A DNA stretch of 32,462 bases from an uncultured Opitutia bacterium (GCA_903919985.1 CAIXKG010000151.1:1-32462); one strand, 5' to 3'; counted from the first letter of the stretch, positions 8,488 to 16,632 are shown. The notes: generated by a model from the sequence alone, not told the origin. Translations and numbers: made by a program.

Positions 8488-9387
8488 ATGAGCACGATTG
8501 ATGCCCACGTGCATCTTTATCCACCCGAGATCAACCGCGACCCGTCAGGGTGGGCGGCGGCTCACGGCGAATCACTCTGGGGTACACTCTGCACCCGCCG
8601 ACGGAAGGATGGCCGCGCGGTGCAGGATTTTCCTTCGGTCGACGAACTTCTGCGCCAGATGGACGAGGCCGCAGTCGGCCGCGCGGTGCTTTTGGGCTGG
8701 TATTGGACCCAGGCGGAATCGTGCGTCCGGCAGAATCGATTCTACGCGGAATGCGTACGCGCGCACCCGGACCGGCTGAGCGCGTTTGCCTCCGTCCAGC
8801 CAGCGGCGGGCGGGGCCAGCGCGGTGGAAGAGCTGCGGCAAGCGCGCGACAGCGGCTTGATCGGGGTCGGCGAATTGTCGCCGCACGCGCAGGGCTACGA
8901 CGTGGCTTCGCCGGATCTAAGCGAGGTCCTGGCCGCGGCGGCCGACTGGAGTTGGGCGCTGAACCTGCACGTGACCGACCCGGCGACGGGCAAGTTTCCC
9001 GGCCGCGTTGAAACGCCGCTCGCCGACTTTCATCGGTTGGCCCGAGCCTGGCCACGCGTCACCTTTATCCTCGCGCACTGGGGCGGCGGTCTGGCGTGGG
9101 CGAAACCCCGGAGTGAAGCGGACGCAGACGGACTGCATAATGTTTATTACGACACGGCGGCCTCGCCGCTTCTTTACGACGCCGGCGTTTGGGCGCGGGC
9201 GGTCGCTGCCGTGGGCGCTTCGCGGATATTATTCGGTTCGGACTTTCCGCTCAATGGTTACCCCAAGGTCGAAACGGCGCCGGAAATGCGGCGCTTTCTT
9301 GCCGAAGTGCGCGCGGCGCCTCTGGCCGACGAAGAGCGATCTGCGATTCTCGGCGGCAACGCGCGCCGGATTTTGGCGCTGGGGTGA
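8488..9387 (+). CDS. Metal-dependent amidohydrolase (amidohydrolase 2 / ACMSD-like superfamily)
   Basis: From the ATG at 8488 the product has 299 residues. That start places the conserved DAHVH motif at the very N terminus, as usual in this family; an in-frame extension back to 8416 would be encoded by the GAGAACGAG repeats and is rejected. Likely metal or catalytic residues are H7 and H9 (DAHVH), E129 (GVGELSP), H161 (LNLHV), H197 (ILAHWGG) and D252 (FGSDFP). The protein should be a cytosolic TIM barrel hydrolysing or decarboxylating a cyclic or aromatic acid-type substrate; the substrate is unknown. The gene is followed after 60 bases by a RidA-like gene on the same strand, often seen in catabolic contexts. 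Confidence 0.82.
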   Translation: MSTIDAHVHLYPPEINRDPSGWAAAHGESLWGTLCTRRRKDGRAVQDFPSVDELLRQMDEAAVGRAVLLGWYWTQAESCVRQNRFYAECVRAHPDRLSAFASVQPAAGGASAVEELRQARDSGLIGVGELSPHAQGYDVASPDLSEVLAAAADWSWALNLHVTDPATGKFPGRVETPLADFHRLARAWPRVTFILAHWGGGLAWAKPRSEADADGLHNVYYDTAASPLLYDAGVWARAVAAVGASRILFGSDFPLNGYPKVETAPEMRRFLAEVRAAPLADEERSAILGGNARRILALG

Positions 9388-9447
9388 ACTTTCGCTCGCG
9401 TCGCCGAAAATCTTTGCCACGCGTCGGCGGCAAACTGAACTGCTGCC

Positions 9448-9909
9448 ATGACTCCAGAAGCCAAGCTCGCTGAACTCGGTCTCGCTCTGCCCAATCCGCC
9501 CGCGGCCGCGGGCAGCTACGTGCCCACGGTCCGTACCGGCAATCTCCTCTACTGCGCGGGCACGATCTGCCTGTTCAACGGACAGATGACCCACCTCGGC
9601 CAGGTCGGAAAGGAGCAGACGGTTCTGACGGCGAACAAGGCCGCGGAGATCTGCGCCCTAAACACGCTCGCCAACATCAAGGCAGCGACCGGCTCGCTCG
9701 ATCAAGTCGCACGCATCGTCTTCGTCAGCGGTTACGTGAACGCCGTCGATGGTTTCTCCGACAGTCCCGCGGTGATCAACGGCGCGAGCGATCTCTTCGT
9801 GAAACTTTTCGGTGACGCCGGCAAGCACGCCCGCGCCGCCGTCGCCGTAAACGGTCTGCCGCGCGGCTCGACGACCGAGATTCAGGTCGTCGTGGAATTG
9901 AAGAACTAA
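9448..9909 (+). CDS. RidA/YjgF/UK114 family protein (about 150-residue subfamily)
   Basis: A 153-residue protein, longer than classical RidA (about 128) and matching the longer YjgF-like subfamily. RidA proteins form trimers and hydrolyse reactive enamine/imine intermediates. Visible family features are GNLLYCAGTICL near residues 31-42, R129 in HARAAVAV (the carboxylate-binding Arg) and E144 in STTEIQV near the C terminus. The gene follows the amidohydrolase closely, so co-transcription is plausible. Function beyond imine/enamine deamination or general detoxification is inference. A palindromic repeat starts about 20 bases after its stop. Confidence 0.88.
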   Translation: MTPEAKLAELGLALPNPPAAAGSYVPTVRTGNLLYCAGTICLFNGQMTHLGQVGKEQTVLTANKAAEICALNTLANIKAATGSLDQVARIVFVSGYVNAVDGFSDSPAVINGASDLFVKLFGDAGKHARAAVAVNGLPRGSTTEIQVVVELKN

Positions 9910-9929
9910 GCGTGCGTTGCAAAAGGTAC

Positions 9930-10010
9930 GGCGCGTTATTCCGAACGCGCCGGTTTCGCGTCGAGCCCTCCGTGGGCCGAGTCGCAGCGGCGGTTTAGGA
10001 ATAAGCCGCC
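9930..10010. repeat. Two-hairpin intergenic repeat, GAGTCGCAGC family, copy 1
   Basis: A left hairpin (9930-9937 GGCGCGTT with 9944-9951) and a right hairpin (9989-9997 with 10002-10010) flank a spacer ending in CGAGTCGCAGC (9978-9988). The same order (hairpin, CGCCGGTT, GC-rich spacer, CGAGTCGCAGC, CGCCCTA end) recurs after trpF at 22347-22443. It fills most of the space between the RidA-like gene and hrpB. Confidence 0.65.
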
Positions 10011-10038
10011 CTACCTGCAGGCCTCGCTCTTTCAATCC

Positions 10039-12654
10039 ATGCCTCCCTCCGCCCTCCCGATCTACGAACTCGAGCCCGCCGTCGTTGACGCGTTGCGGTC
10101 CGGGGGACGGTTGATCGTGCAGGCGCCAACCGGCTCGGGTAAATCCACGCAAATCCCGCAGATGCTCCTGCGCCACGGATTTCTCGACGGCGGAGAGGCC
10201 GTCGTGTTGCAACCGCGCCGGCTCGCCGCGCGCATGCTCGCCAAACGCGTGGCCGAAGAAGTCGGCGCTCCGCTCGGCGACATAGTTGGCTATCAAATCC
10301 GGCTGGAGTCGAACGTGTCGGCGCAGACGCGCATTCGCTTCGTGACGGAGGGAATTCTCCTGCGGCAGATGTCGTTCGACGCGAAATTGCGCGGGATCAA
10401 CGCGCTCGTGTTCGATGAGTTTCACGAGCGGCACCTCTACGGTGACATCTCCCTCGCGCGCGCGGTGCAGATCCAGCAGACCACGCGGCCCGATCTAAAA
10501 ATCATCGTGATGTCCGCCACGCTCGATGCGGGCGCGTTGAAAACCTATCTCGCGCCGTGCGACGTGCTCGTTTCGCAGGGAAGAAGTTTTCCGGTGCGCA
10601 TCGAATATTTGACGAAGCCCGCGAACTTCGAGCAGGAGCCCGTCTGGGAAGTGGCCGCGCGCGAATGTGAGCGCGTGGCCGCCACGACGACCGGCGACAT
10701 GCTTGTGTTCATGCCCGGGGCCTACGAGATCGGCCGCACGGTACAGGCGATTCAGGGCGGACGCGCGCTGCGGGATTTCGTGGCGTTTCCCCTGCACGGC
10801 GAACTGTCGCCCGATCAGCAGGATCGCGCCGTGGCGCGCTACGAGACGCGGAAAATCATCGTTTCGACGAACGTCGCCGAAACCTCGCTCACGATCGACG
10901 GCGTCACCGCGGTGATCGATGGCGGGCTCGCTCGGGTCGCGCGCTTCGACGCCAACCGCGGCATTAACACCCTCCTCGTGGAAAAAATTTCCATCGCGAG
11001 CGCCGATCAACGGGCGGGCCGCGCTGGTCGCACCGCGCCGGGCATCTGTGTGCGGCTCTGGACGGAACGCGAGCACGCGCAACGGCCGCTCCAGGAATTG
11101 CCGGAGGTGAAGCGCCTCGATTTGTCGGAGGTTGTGCTCACCCTCAAAGCGAGCGGCATCGACGATATTTTTGGGTTTCCGTGGCTGGAAAAGCCGGACG
11201 CCAAGGCGCTGGAGCGGGCGGAGCGATTGCTGGCCGATCTCGGTGCCATTGGAAGTGATGGCGGGGTGCCCGCACCTCGCATTAACGTCGAGGCGGGCGG
11301 GGGCACCCGTCCCGCAAAAATAGGAAATGAAACTTTCCGCATCACCGATCTTGGCCGCAAGATGCTCCGTTTCCCGGTCCATCCGCGTTACGCCCGGATG
11401 TTTATCGCCGCCGAAGAGCGCGGTTGCGTGCGATCAGTCGCATTGATGGCGGCGCTCACCCAAGGTCGGAGTTTTTTGCTGCGCGGCGCGACGAAGGAAG
11501 TGGAGACCGCGCGGGAGGAATTGCTCGGCGAGGAGCACGAGAGCGATTTCTTCCTGCTGATGCGGGCGTGGCGTTTCGCGGAGAAAAACAATTTCTCGAT
11601 CGACGCTTGCCGTCGCGTCGGCGTGCACGCGCAGGGCGCACGTCAGGTCGGACCGCTGTTCGAACAGTTTTTGGCCATCGCGAAAAAAGAGGGGCTTGAT
11701 GTGACCGAGCAGCGCGTTGACGGCACCGCCGTGCGCAAGTGCGTGCTCGCGGGTTTTTCGGACCACCTCGGCAAACGGCTCGACGGCGGCACGCTCCGCG
11801 TCGAGCTCGTACACGGTCGGCGCGGGGTGCTGGCCCGGGAGAGCGCGATTCAGCAAGCGAAACTGCTCGTGGCGGCGGAGATCAGCGAGATTGGCCGCGG
11901 CGATGGCGAGGTAAACACGCTGCTCACGCTGGCGACGGCGATTGAGGAGCCGTGGTTGAAGGAATTGTTTCCCGACGATTACTACGAAGCGAAAGGCGTG
12001 CTCTACGACGAGCAGGCGAAGCGGGTGGTCGCGCGCAAGGAGCGGCGTTTTCGCGACCTCGTCCTCGAGAGCAAAGGCAACAGCGACGACGTGCCGCTCA
12101 ACGCCGCCGCCGCAATTTTAACCAAGGAAGTATTGGCCGGCCGCATCACGCTGGATGCTTGGGACGAAGCGGTGGAGCAATGGATCGTACGCGTGAACCG
12201 ACTCGCGGAGTGGTTTCCTGAACTGGAGGTGAATCCGCTGACCGACGCTGACCGTGGGACGTTGATCGAGCAGATCTGTTTTGGCGAAACGAGCGCGCGA
12301 GCGGTGAAGGAAAAAGCCGTGATGCCGGTCCTGCGCGATTGGTTAACGGCCGAGCAATTCGCGGTGCTCGATGACTACCTGCCGGAAAAACTCACGATGG
12401 CGAACGGCCGCAAAGCGAAGCTCACGTATCACAAAGAGGGCCCGCCGATCATGAGCGCGCGCATTCAGGAACTCTACGGCGTCGACGGGAAATTCACGAT
12501 CGGCCACGGCCGCGTGCCCGTGAAGTTCGAGGTGCTCGCCCCGAATCACCGCGCGATTCAAGTCACCGACGACCTGACAAATTTCTGGCGCGAACAGTAT
12601 CCGAAGGTGAAAGCCGAACTCTCGCGGCGCTATCCGCGGCATGAGTGGCGGTAA
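10039..12654 (+). CDS. hrpB: ATP-dependent RNA helicase HrpB
   Basis: An 871-residue DEAH/RHA-type helicase. Motif I is GSGKST (32-37), motif II is DEFH (126-129, the HrpB-type variant of DEAH), motif III is SAT (159-161), and motif VI is QRAGRAGR (324-331). The C terminus has the HrpB-specific part ending in AIQVTDDLTNFWREQY and YPRHEW, near the usual close of HrpB proteins. Length is slightly above the typical 820-850. Part of the excess is a segment near residues 408-426 encoded by a GC-rich inverted repeat (11261-11315), lying before TDLGRKMLRFP where HrpB normally has a short linker. HrpB-type helicases are cytosolic and of poorly defined role in RNA metabolism. No operon partner. Confidence 0.92.
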   Translation: MPPSALPIYELEPAVVDALRSGGRLIVQAPTGSGKSTQIPQMLLRHGFLDGGEAVVLQPRRLAARMLAKRVAEEVGAPLGDIVGYQIRLESNVSAQTRIRFVTEGILLRQMSFDAKLRGINALVFDEFHERHLYGDISLARAVQIQQTTRPDLKIIVMSATLDAGALKTYLAPCDVLVSQGRSFPVRIEYLTKPANFEQEPVWEVAARECERVAATTTGDMLVFMPGAYEIGRTVQAIQGGRALRDFVAFPLHGELSPDQQDRAVARYETRKIIVSTNVAETSLTIDGVTAVIDGGLARVARFDANRGINTLLVEKISIASADQRAGRAGRTAPGICVRLWTEREHAQRPLQELPEVKRLDLSEVVLTLKASGIDDIFGFPWLEKPDAKALERAERLLADLGAIGSDGGVPAPRINVEAGGGTRPAKIGNETFRITDLGRKMLRFPVHPRYARMFIAAEERGCVRSVALMAALTQGRSFLLRGATKEVETAREELLGEEHESDFFLLMRAWRFAEKNNFSIDACRRVGVHAQGARQVGPLFEQFLAIAKKEGLDVTEQRVDGTAVRKCVLAGFSDHLGKRLDGGTLRVELVHGRRGVLARESAIQQAKLLVAAEISEIGRGDGEVNTLLTLATAIEEPWLKELFPDDYYEAKGVLYDEQAKRVVARKERRFRDLVLESKGNSDDVPLNAAAAILTKEVLAGRITLDAWDEAVEQWIVRVNRLAEWFPELEVNPLTDADRGTLIEQICFGETSARAVKEKAVMPVLRDWLTAEQFAVLDDYLPEKLTMANGRKAKLTYHKEGPPIMSARIQELYGVDGKFTIGHGRVPVKFEVLAPNHRAIQVTDDLTNFWREQYPKVKAELSRRYPRHEWR
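11261..11315 (+). repeat. Imperfect palindrome inserted in frame within hrpB
   Basis: Left arm 11261-11278 (GCGGGGTGCCCGCACCTC) pairs with 11290-11315 with gaps; shared blocks are GCGGG, GTGCCC, CGC and CTC. It encodes GGVPAPRINVEAGGGTRP, unlike the rest of the helicase. It looks like a short palindromic element tolerated in a surface linker. Related G-rich arms occur at 17930-17940 and 18010-18020. Confidence 0.5.
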
Positions 12655-12716
12655 GGATGGCGAACCCGCGTACCTAAAATTAGAGTGATTTGACCCAAAG
12701 CGTAGCCGGTGACGAC

Positions 12717-12786
12717 GTAGCGGCGGGCGTCCCTGCCTGCCGAAGCGAGAACGCCGAACCCGGCCGGCAGAGACGCCCGCCGCTAC
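12717..12786. repeat. Inverted-repeat element, GTAGCGGC family, copy 2
   Basis: The left arm 12717-12737 (begins GTAGCGGCGGGCGTCC) and the right arm 12766-12786 (ends CGCCCGCCGCTAC) are reverse complements at 20 of 21 positions, separated by 28 bases. The left arm matches 6967-6987 at 20 of 21. It resembles a REP or small MITE-like unit and lies between the convergent hrpB and RnfD-like genes. Confidence 0.75.
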
Positions 12787-12843
12787 CCAAAACGGGCCCG
12801 GAAAAACTTAAACCGCGCGAGATCTAACGGCGAAGTCGCTTCG

Positions 12844-13710
12844 CTAAAGGGCGTGGTCCTTGGCGGCGGAATGCGCGGGCTTCGCTTGCACTCGGCGCCA
12901 GGCTTCCCACGCGTTCGCCACCAGCAGTCCGACGAGCAAATAGTAAACGGCTCCGACAAAGAAGAAAACCGCGTAGCTGACGCCGGCGACGATTGCGCCG
13001 AAGATGATTTGGTTCCGAGGCCCGGGCGGCGACGTGGGCGGATCAGTGACCATGAAGAAGGCGAAGAACAGCGCCGCATGCAGATCTGATGAACGGAAAA
13101 TAGCGGCGACGTGGGCCGGATCGCCCAGAAAAGCGTTGGCGGTAAAAAGCAGATAATACCCGCCCAAAAACGAGAGCGCGGCCGGCCCGCGGTTCACCCG
13201 GTCGGCGACCAACAGGCCCGTTGCAAGCAGCACAGCAAGCGTCACGGGTTCGAGCAGGGCCGGCGTCAGATCGGGTAGGGCGCCCCACCAGCTTTGGCCG
13301 GAGTGAAAAACGACATAGGCGGCGAGCAGCGCGAGTGCCGCGGGGTTGAAGATGTTCGCCGTGCGGGAGCGCAGGAAATATTTCGCGGCAACCCCGAGCG
13401 CCGACGCGAACGCGCCGACGTACCACGGCGCTTGCGCACTGAGGACCATCGCGACGATGAGCCCGGTGAGCAGTGCACCGTCGGGCATCACCCACTTGCG
13501 CTTGCGCCGCCGGAGAAGGGGCGCGTCGAGCAGCATCGCGGTCACGACCGCACCGATCACGCCTGGCGCGATGGTGGCCACGCCGTTGGCCACCGCGGCG
13601 CCGACCGTGAGAGCGCTCAGAACCAAGATGAGCAATCCTTTCGGGCTCCGAAAAAATCGACGCAGCCGCGTGGACCGCGACGGTGGTTCAACCAATGGGA
13701 TGTTACTCAT
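12844..13710 (-). CDS. Small RnfD/NqrB-family membrane protein
   Basis: A 288-residue protein with about 8-9 membrane helices. NqrB/RnfD family marks are FNPAALALL in the middle and FMVTDPPTSPPG near the C-terminal third (family consensus ATDPVTSP). In Rnf and Nqr complexes this subunit holds a flavin covalently on Thr of an SGAT-like motif; no such motif is visible here, and no other Rnf or Nqr subunit is nearby. The start overlaps the end of apbE by eight bases, so the genes are co-transcribed. The likely role is as a membrane conduit delivering electrons to the neighbouring exported FMN-binding protein. That role is inferred from flavinylation-associated gene clusters in general. Confidence 0.82.
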   Translation of the reverse strand: MSNIPLVEPPSRSTRLRRFFRSPKGLLILVLSALTVGAAVANGVATIAPGVIGAVVTAMLLDAPLLRRRKRKWVMPDGALLTGLIVAMVLSAQAPWYVGAFASALGVAAKYFLRSRTANIFNPAALALLAAYVVFHSGQSWWGALPDLTPALLEPVTLAVLLATGLLVADRVNRGPAALSFLGGYYLLFTANAFLGDPAHVAAIFRSSDLHAALFFAFFMVTDPPTSPPGPRNQIIFGAIVAGVSYAVFFFVGAVYYLLVGLLVANAWEAWRRVQAKPAHSAAKDHAL

Positions 13711-14614
13711 CGCGCAATCCTGGGGTCATGAAGGATTCGAGTGCGGGCGTCACGATGAGCCCATCGACCTCCGAGTTTTCTAGTAATTGAAGGCCCTCGA
13801 CCGGCCCGAGCACAAACGCCGCCGTCGCGAGTGCGTCGGCCATCATCGCATTCGGCGCAACCACGGTGGCGCTCGCCGCAAGCGCGGCGGATTGTCCCGT
13901 CCGCGGATCCAATAAATGATGGCCGGAGGCCCCCACGCGCTCGTAGTCGCCCGATGTGCAGACGGCGGCGTCGGACAAATACAACCGGTGGATGAAGGCT
14001 TGCGGATCCCGCGGATGGCGAATGCCGACCGACCACGGTTCGCCGTCCGCGTTGGAGCCGGCCAGAAAGAGGTCGCCGCCCGCGTCGATCGTGAAATTTT
14101 CAAACGACTCGAGCTCACGCGCCGCTAAGTCCACGGCCAGGCCCTTTGCCACTGCGCCGAGATCGAGGCCCAGCGGACGCAGGAGCGTGACCGTGCGGTT
14201 CGTGGGATCGAGGCGCACATCGCGATAAGTTCCGTTCGTGTCGGCTGGCGGCGCCGTTCGCACCGGTTCGCCACTTTGATAGTGCCGATTAAATCCGCGC
14301 GTTTCCATGCGCCAACCCACCGTGGGATCAAAGGCGCCGTTGGTTTCTTCCGCGACTTTCAGCGCGAACTGCAGCGCTTGAAACAGGAGCGCGCTCACGG
14401 GGACGGGCGGGCCGACGCGCGCAGAAAGTTGCCGTAGCTCACTGCTTTCGTCGAAACGCGAGCACGCGTCCTCCACGCGTTGAAACCAAGCGGCTGCGCG
14501 GCCCGCGCTATTTTCCAGTTCGGATTTTTGCCGTTGGGTGACGGCTGGACCGACGATGCGAATCGTTACGACGGTGCCCATCCGGGAAAAACTGTGGACG
14601 TAAGCCCCGCTCAC
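13703..14614 (-). CDS. apbE: ApbE-type FMN transferase
   Basis: I place the start at the GTG 14614-14612, which overlaps the upstream stop (GTGA) and gives 303 residues beginning just before the conserved HSFSRMGT. A longer frame to 14896 only adds Arg-rich sequence overlapping the upstream gene. ApbE transfers FMN from FAD onto Thr/Ser of SGAT-type motifs, using Mg. Motifs: DLGAVAKGLAVDLA (151-164), DAGGDLFLAG (177-186), SGDYER (221-226), HLLDPRTG (233-240) and MMADALATAAFVLG (257-270), including the metal-binding Asp. Most bacterial ApbE proteins are exported lipoproteins; this one shows neither signal peptide nor lipobox. The obvious substrate is the SGAT motif of the gene just upstream. 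Confidence 0.88.
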   Translation of the reverse strand: MSGAYVHSFSRMGTVVTIRIVGPAVTQRQKSELENSAGRAAAWFQRVEDACSRFDESSELRQLSARVGPPVPVSALLFQALQFALKVAEETNGAFDPTVGWRMETRGFNRHYQSGEPVRTAPPADTNGTYRDVRLDPTNRTVTLLRPLGLDLGAVAKGLAVDLAARELESFENFTIDAGGDLFLAGSNADGEPWSVGIRHPRDPQAFIHRLYLSDAAVCTSGDYERVGASGHHLLDPRTGQSAALAASATVVAPNAMMADALATAAFVLGPVEGLQLLENSEVDGLIVTPALESFMTPGLRDE

Positions 14615-15420
14615 GGGGCCTTCGCTGGTTCTAGGATAAACTTGGCGCTGGCGAGAGCGCTCGTCACGGCCCAGTAGAACGCGTCGGCGCTCTGGGTGGC
14701 GCCGGAAACCGTGTCGACGTCGGCGCTCTGGCGCAGCACGACTTGCGGCACGATCTTGTCGAGCACGTCGCAGGAGTAGCGCGTCTGGCAGATGCTGATA
14801 ACGGCGGAAACGATCCGGCCCGCTTTGATCTCCAAGGTGGCCTGCAGATCGCCGTGCCGACAGGAACCCCAGCCGGAGAACGTGCCGTCTTTCCATTTCG
14901 GGTGCGGCGCCTCGACGGGCTTGGCGACTGGCGCAGCGGCGATGGGTGCCGCGGCGATTGGCAGCGTGGAAACAGCGGTGGGCGCGACGACTGCGACCGC
15001 GGCCGCGGGCTTGATTGGCTCGACTGCGACCGGGGTCGGCGTGATTGGCGGCGGGACCGCGGGCGCAACGGGAGTCGGCGCAGGTGCGGCCACGACTAAA
15101 GGTGCCTCCGGCTTCGCCATCGCGGGCTCGATGGGCGGGGTCACCGCCGGCTTGGGCGGCACGGCGGCTATCGCGGTTTCAATCGGTACGGCCGCGCCGG
15201 AATGCCGTGGGCCCGCGGTGTCGTTTTCGAACCGCAGGGCGGCGGAGCGCGTCCGAAAATAACCGGCAAGATAAACCGCGAGGACGGCGGCGGAGCCCAG
15301 GGCCATTAAATTGTTTTTCCCGCGTTTGCTACGGCTTCGCCCGGCGTGGGCCGGGGACGGTTGAGGATCGTTCTTGACCGCGTCATTCTCGGGTGGCTGC
15401 GGCCGGTCGGAAGGATTCAT
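14611..15420 (-). CDS. Membrane-anchored FMN-binding domain protein with SGAT flavinylation motif
   Basis: A 269-residue protein. Residues 1-36 are polar and basic (RSRSKRGK), then comes one membrane helix (about 37-54), so the N terminus is probably inside and the C terminus outside. A long Pro/Ala/Val-rich linker (about 70-173) leads to an FMN-binding domain (176-262) with GWGSCRHGD, GRIVSAVISICQTRYSC and VSGATQSADAFYW. T242 in SGAT (239-242) is the expected covalent FMN site, and Cys 187, 211 and 217 could add redox or structural function. It opens the trio with ApbE and the RnfD-like protein and most likely passes electrons to an extracytoplasmic acceptor that is not encoded here. Confidence 0.85.
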   Translation of the reverse strand: MNPSDRPQPPENDAVKNDPQPSPAHAGRSRSKRGKNNLMALGSAAVLAVYLAGYFRTRSAALRFENDTAGPRHSGAAVPIETAIAAVPPKPAVTPPIEPAMAKPEAPLVVAAPAPTPVAPAVPPPITPTPVAVEPIKPAAAVAVVAPTAVSTLPIAAAPIAAAPVAKPVEAPHPKWKDGTFSGWGSCRHGDLQATLEIKAGRIVSAVISICQTRYSCDVLDKIVPQVVLRQSADVDTVSGATQSADAFYWAVTSALASAKFILEPAKAP

Positions 15421-15554
15421 TGTCGGAGTGGGGTCGTGGTTCCGAGTGCGGCGGAATCGAGCGGGGACGGCGAAGGGTTCACTGGAAGAGTGGGGTTGAA
15501 CACGTCAGACGAGCGCCTCGGGCGAAGGTTGCGGAAACGCTCGCACGATGGCGG

Positions 15555-16550
15555 CTAGGCCGGCGGGATTTTACGCGTCAGCAACGGCGAGCTGAGGCCA
15601 AGCAGCCGCTCGGAAAATTCGTCCGTCTCGTTGGCCTGACGCAGGGCGCGTTGCACCATGCCCATTTTCGCGTCGAGGTTGTCGATCATCGAAACAAAGA
15701 CCGCCTCGGGTGTGGCGGCGTAAACGGCGGCGCCCCATTCCGGTTCGCCTTGGTGACTGAGGACGATGTGTTCGAGCCGTTCGAGGCGCTCGGCGTCGAG
15801 TTTGGCTTTCAGCCCGGCTTTGCGCACGAGTTGGTAACCGAGGACCACGTGTCCCTGCAAAATTCCACGGCGGCTGCGCTTTGTCGCGAGGGTGCCTTCG
15901 TATTCGATGGTTTTTCCGGTGTCGTGCAAAAGGATGCCGGCCATCGCGAGGTCGGCGTCGACTTCGAGATACAGCGGCAGCAGCGCCCGGCAGGCCCGCG
16001 CCATATGCACGGTGTGCTCGAGGAGGCCGTGACGGTAGGCGTGGTGCATCGACACCGCCGCGGGCGACCAACTAAACGCGTCGCCGATTTCTTCGAAGAC
16101 GGCCTGCACCGTCGCGCGCAGTTCGGGCTGGGCGATGCTGGCGATGAAGCCTTGGAATTCCGTCCACAGCGCGCCGCCGTTTTCGGGTGCGACCTCGACC
16201 AGGTTTTCCAGCACCTCGGGCGCGGTGAGCTCGGATTCCGGCACGACGGCGAGACGGGAGAGTTTCGGCGAGAGCCGGCCCTGATAGTATTCGATTTTGC
16301 CTTCGACGCGCACGACGGCGCCTTCGCCCGCGGACTTCAGCGCCTCGAAGCCAGGATTGTCGCCGAAGACCGTGCAGCCGAAGGAGCCGGTGCGATCGCC
16401 GAGGTCGGCGCTGAGGAAGGCGTTGCCGTTGGACGCCGTCTTCGTCGTGAGCTTTTTGACGACGAGCATCGCGGCAAACGTGCGGGCGGAGCCCGCATCG
16501 AGGCTCTTGAGCTCGCGCACGGAAGAGAGGGGAGTCGGTTCGGAAGACAT
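15555..16550 (-). CDS. yhaM: YhaM-like 3'-5' exoribonuclease (OB-fold plus HD domain)
   Basis: A 331-residue protein with an N-terminal OB-fold (about 20-105, with VVKKLTTKTASNGNAFL and VRVEGKIEYYQGRL) and an HD domain. Metal-binding motifs are HGLLEHTVHM (174-183) and the HD pair in LLHDTGK (209-210), followed by H234 (GHVVLG) and SHQG near 265. This order matches YhaM/CBF1-type 3'-5' exonucleases, which trim RNA and sometimes single-stranded DNA in the cytosol. It lies between the phosphoesterase gene (82-base gap) and the flavin cassette (134-base gap) on the same strand; a functional link to either is not evident. It could also be a more general OB-HD phosphohydrolase. Confidence 0.85.
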   Translation of the reverse strand: MSSEPTPLSSVRELKSLDAGSARTFAAMLVVKKLTTKTASNGNAFLSADLGDRTGSFGCTVFGDNPGFEALKSAGEGAVVRVEGKIEYYQGRLSPKLSRLAVVPESELTAPEVLENLVEVAPENGGALWTEFQGFIASIAQPELRATVQAVFEEIGDAFSWSPAAVSMHHAYRHGLLEHTVHMARACRALLPLYLEVDADLAMAGILLHDTGKTIEYEGTLATKRSRRGILQGHVVLGYQLVRKAGLKAKLDAERLERLEHIVLSHQGEPEWGAAVYAATPEAVFVSMIDNLDAKMGMVQRALRQANETDEFSERLLGLSSPLLTRKIPPA

Positions 16551-16632
16551 GGGGGAAGTGAGTCAGGCCCGGCGGCGGACGGCGCGTCTTTTATTTGTCA
16601 TGGCGAGAAAAGCGCGAGAGCGAGCAAGCCTG

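Noticed and set aside
14615-14896. N-terminal extension of ApbE up to 14896
   Set aside because: The added residues are Arg-rich, not a signal peptide, and lie within the upstream FMN-binding gene; the GTGA overlap start is better.
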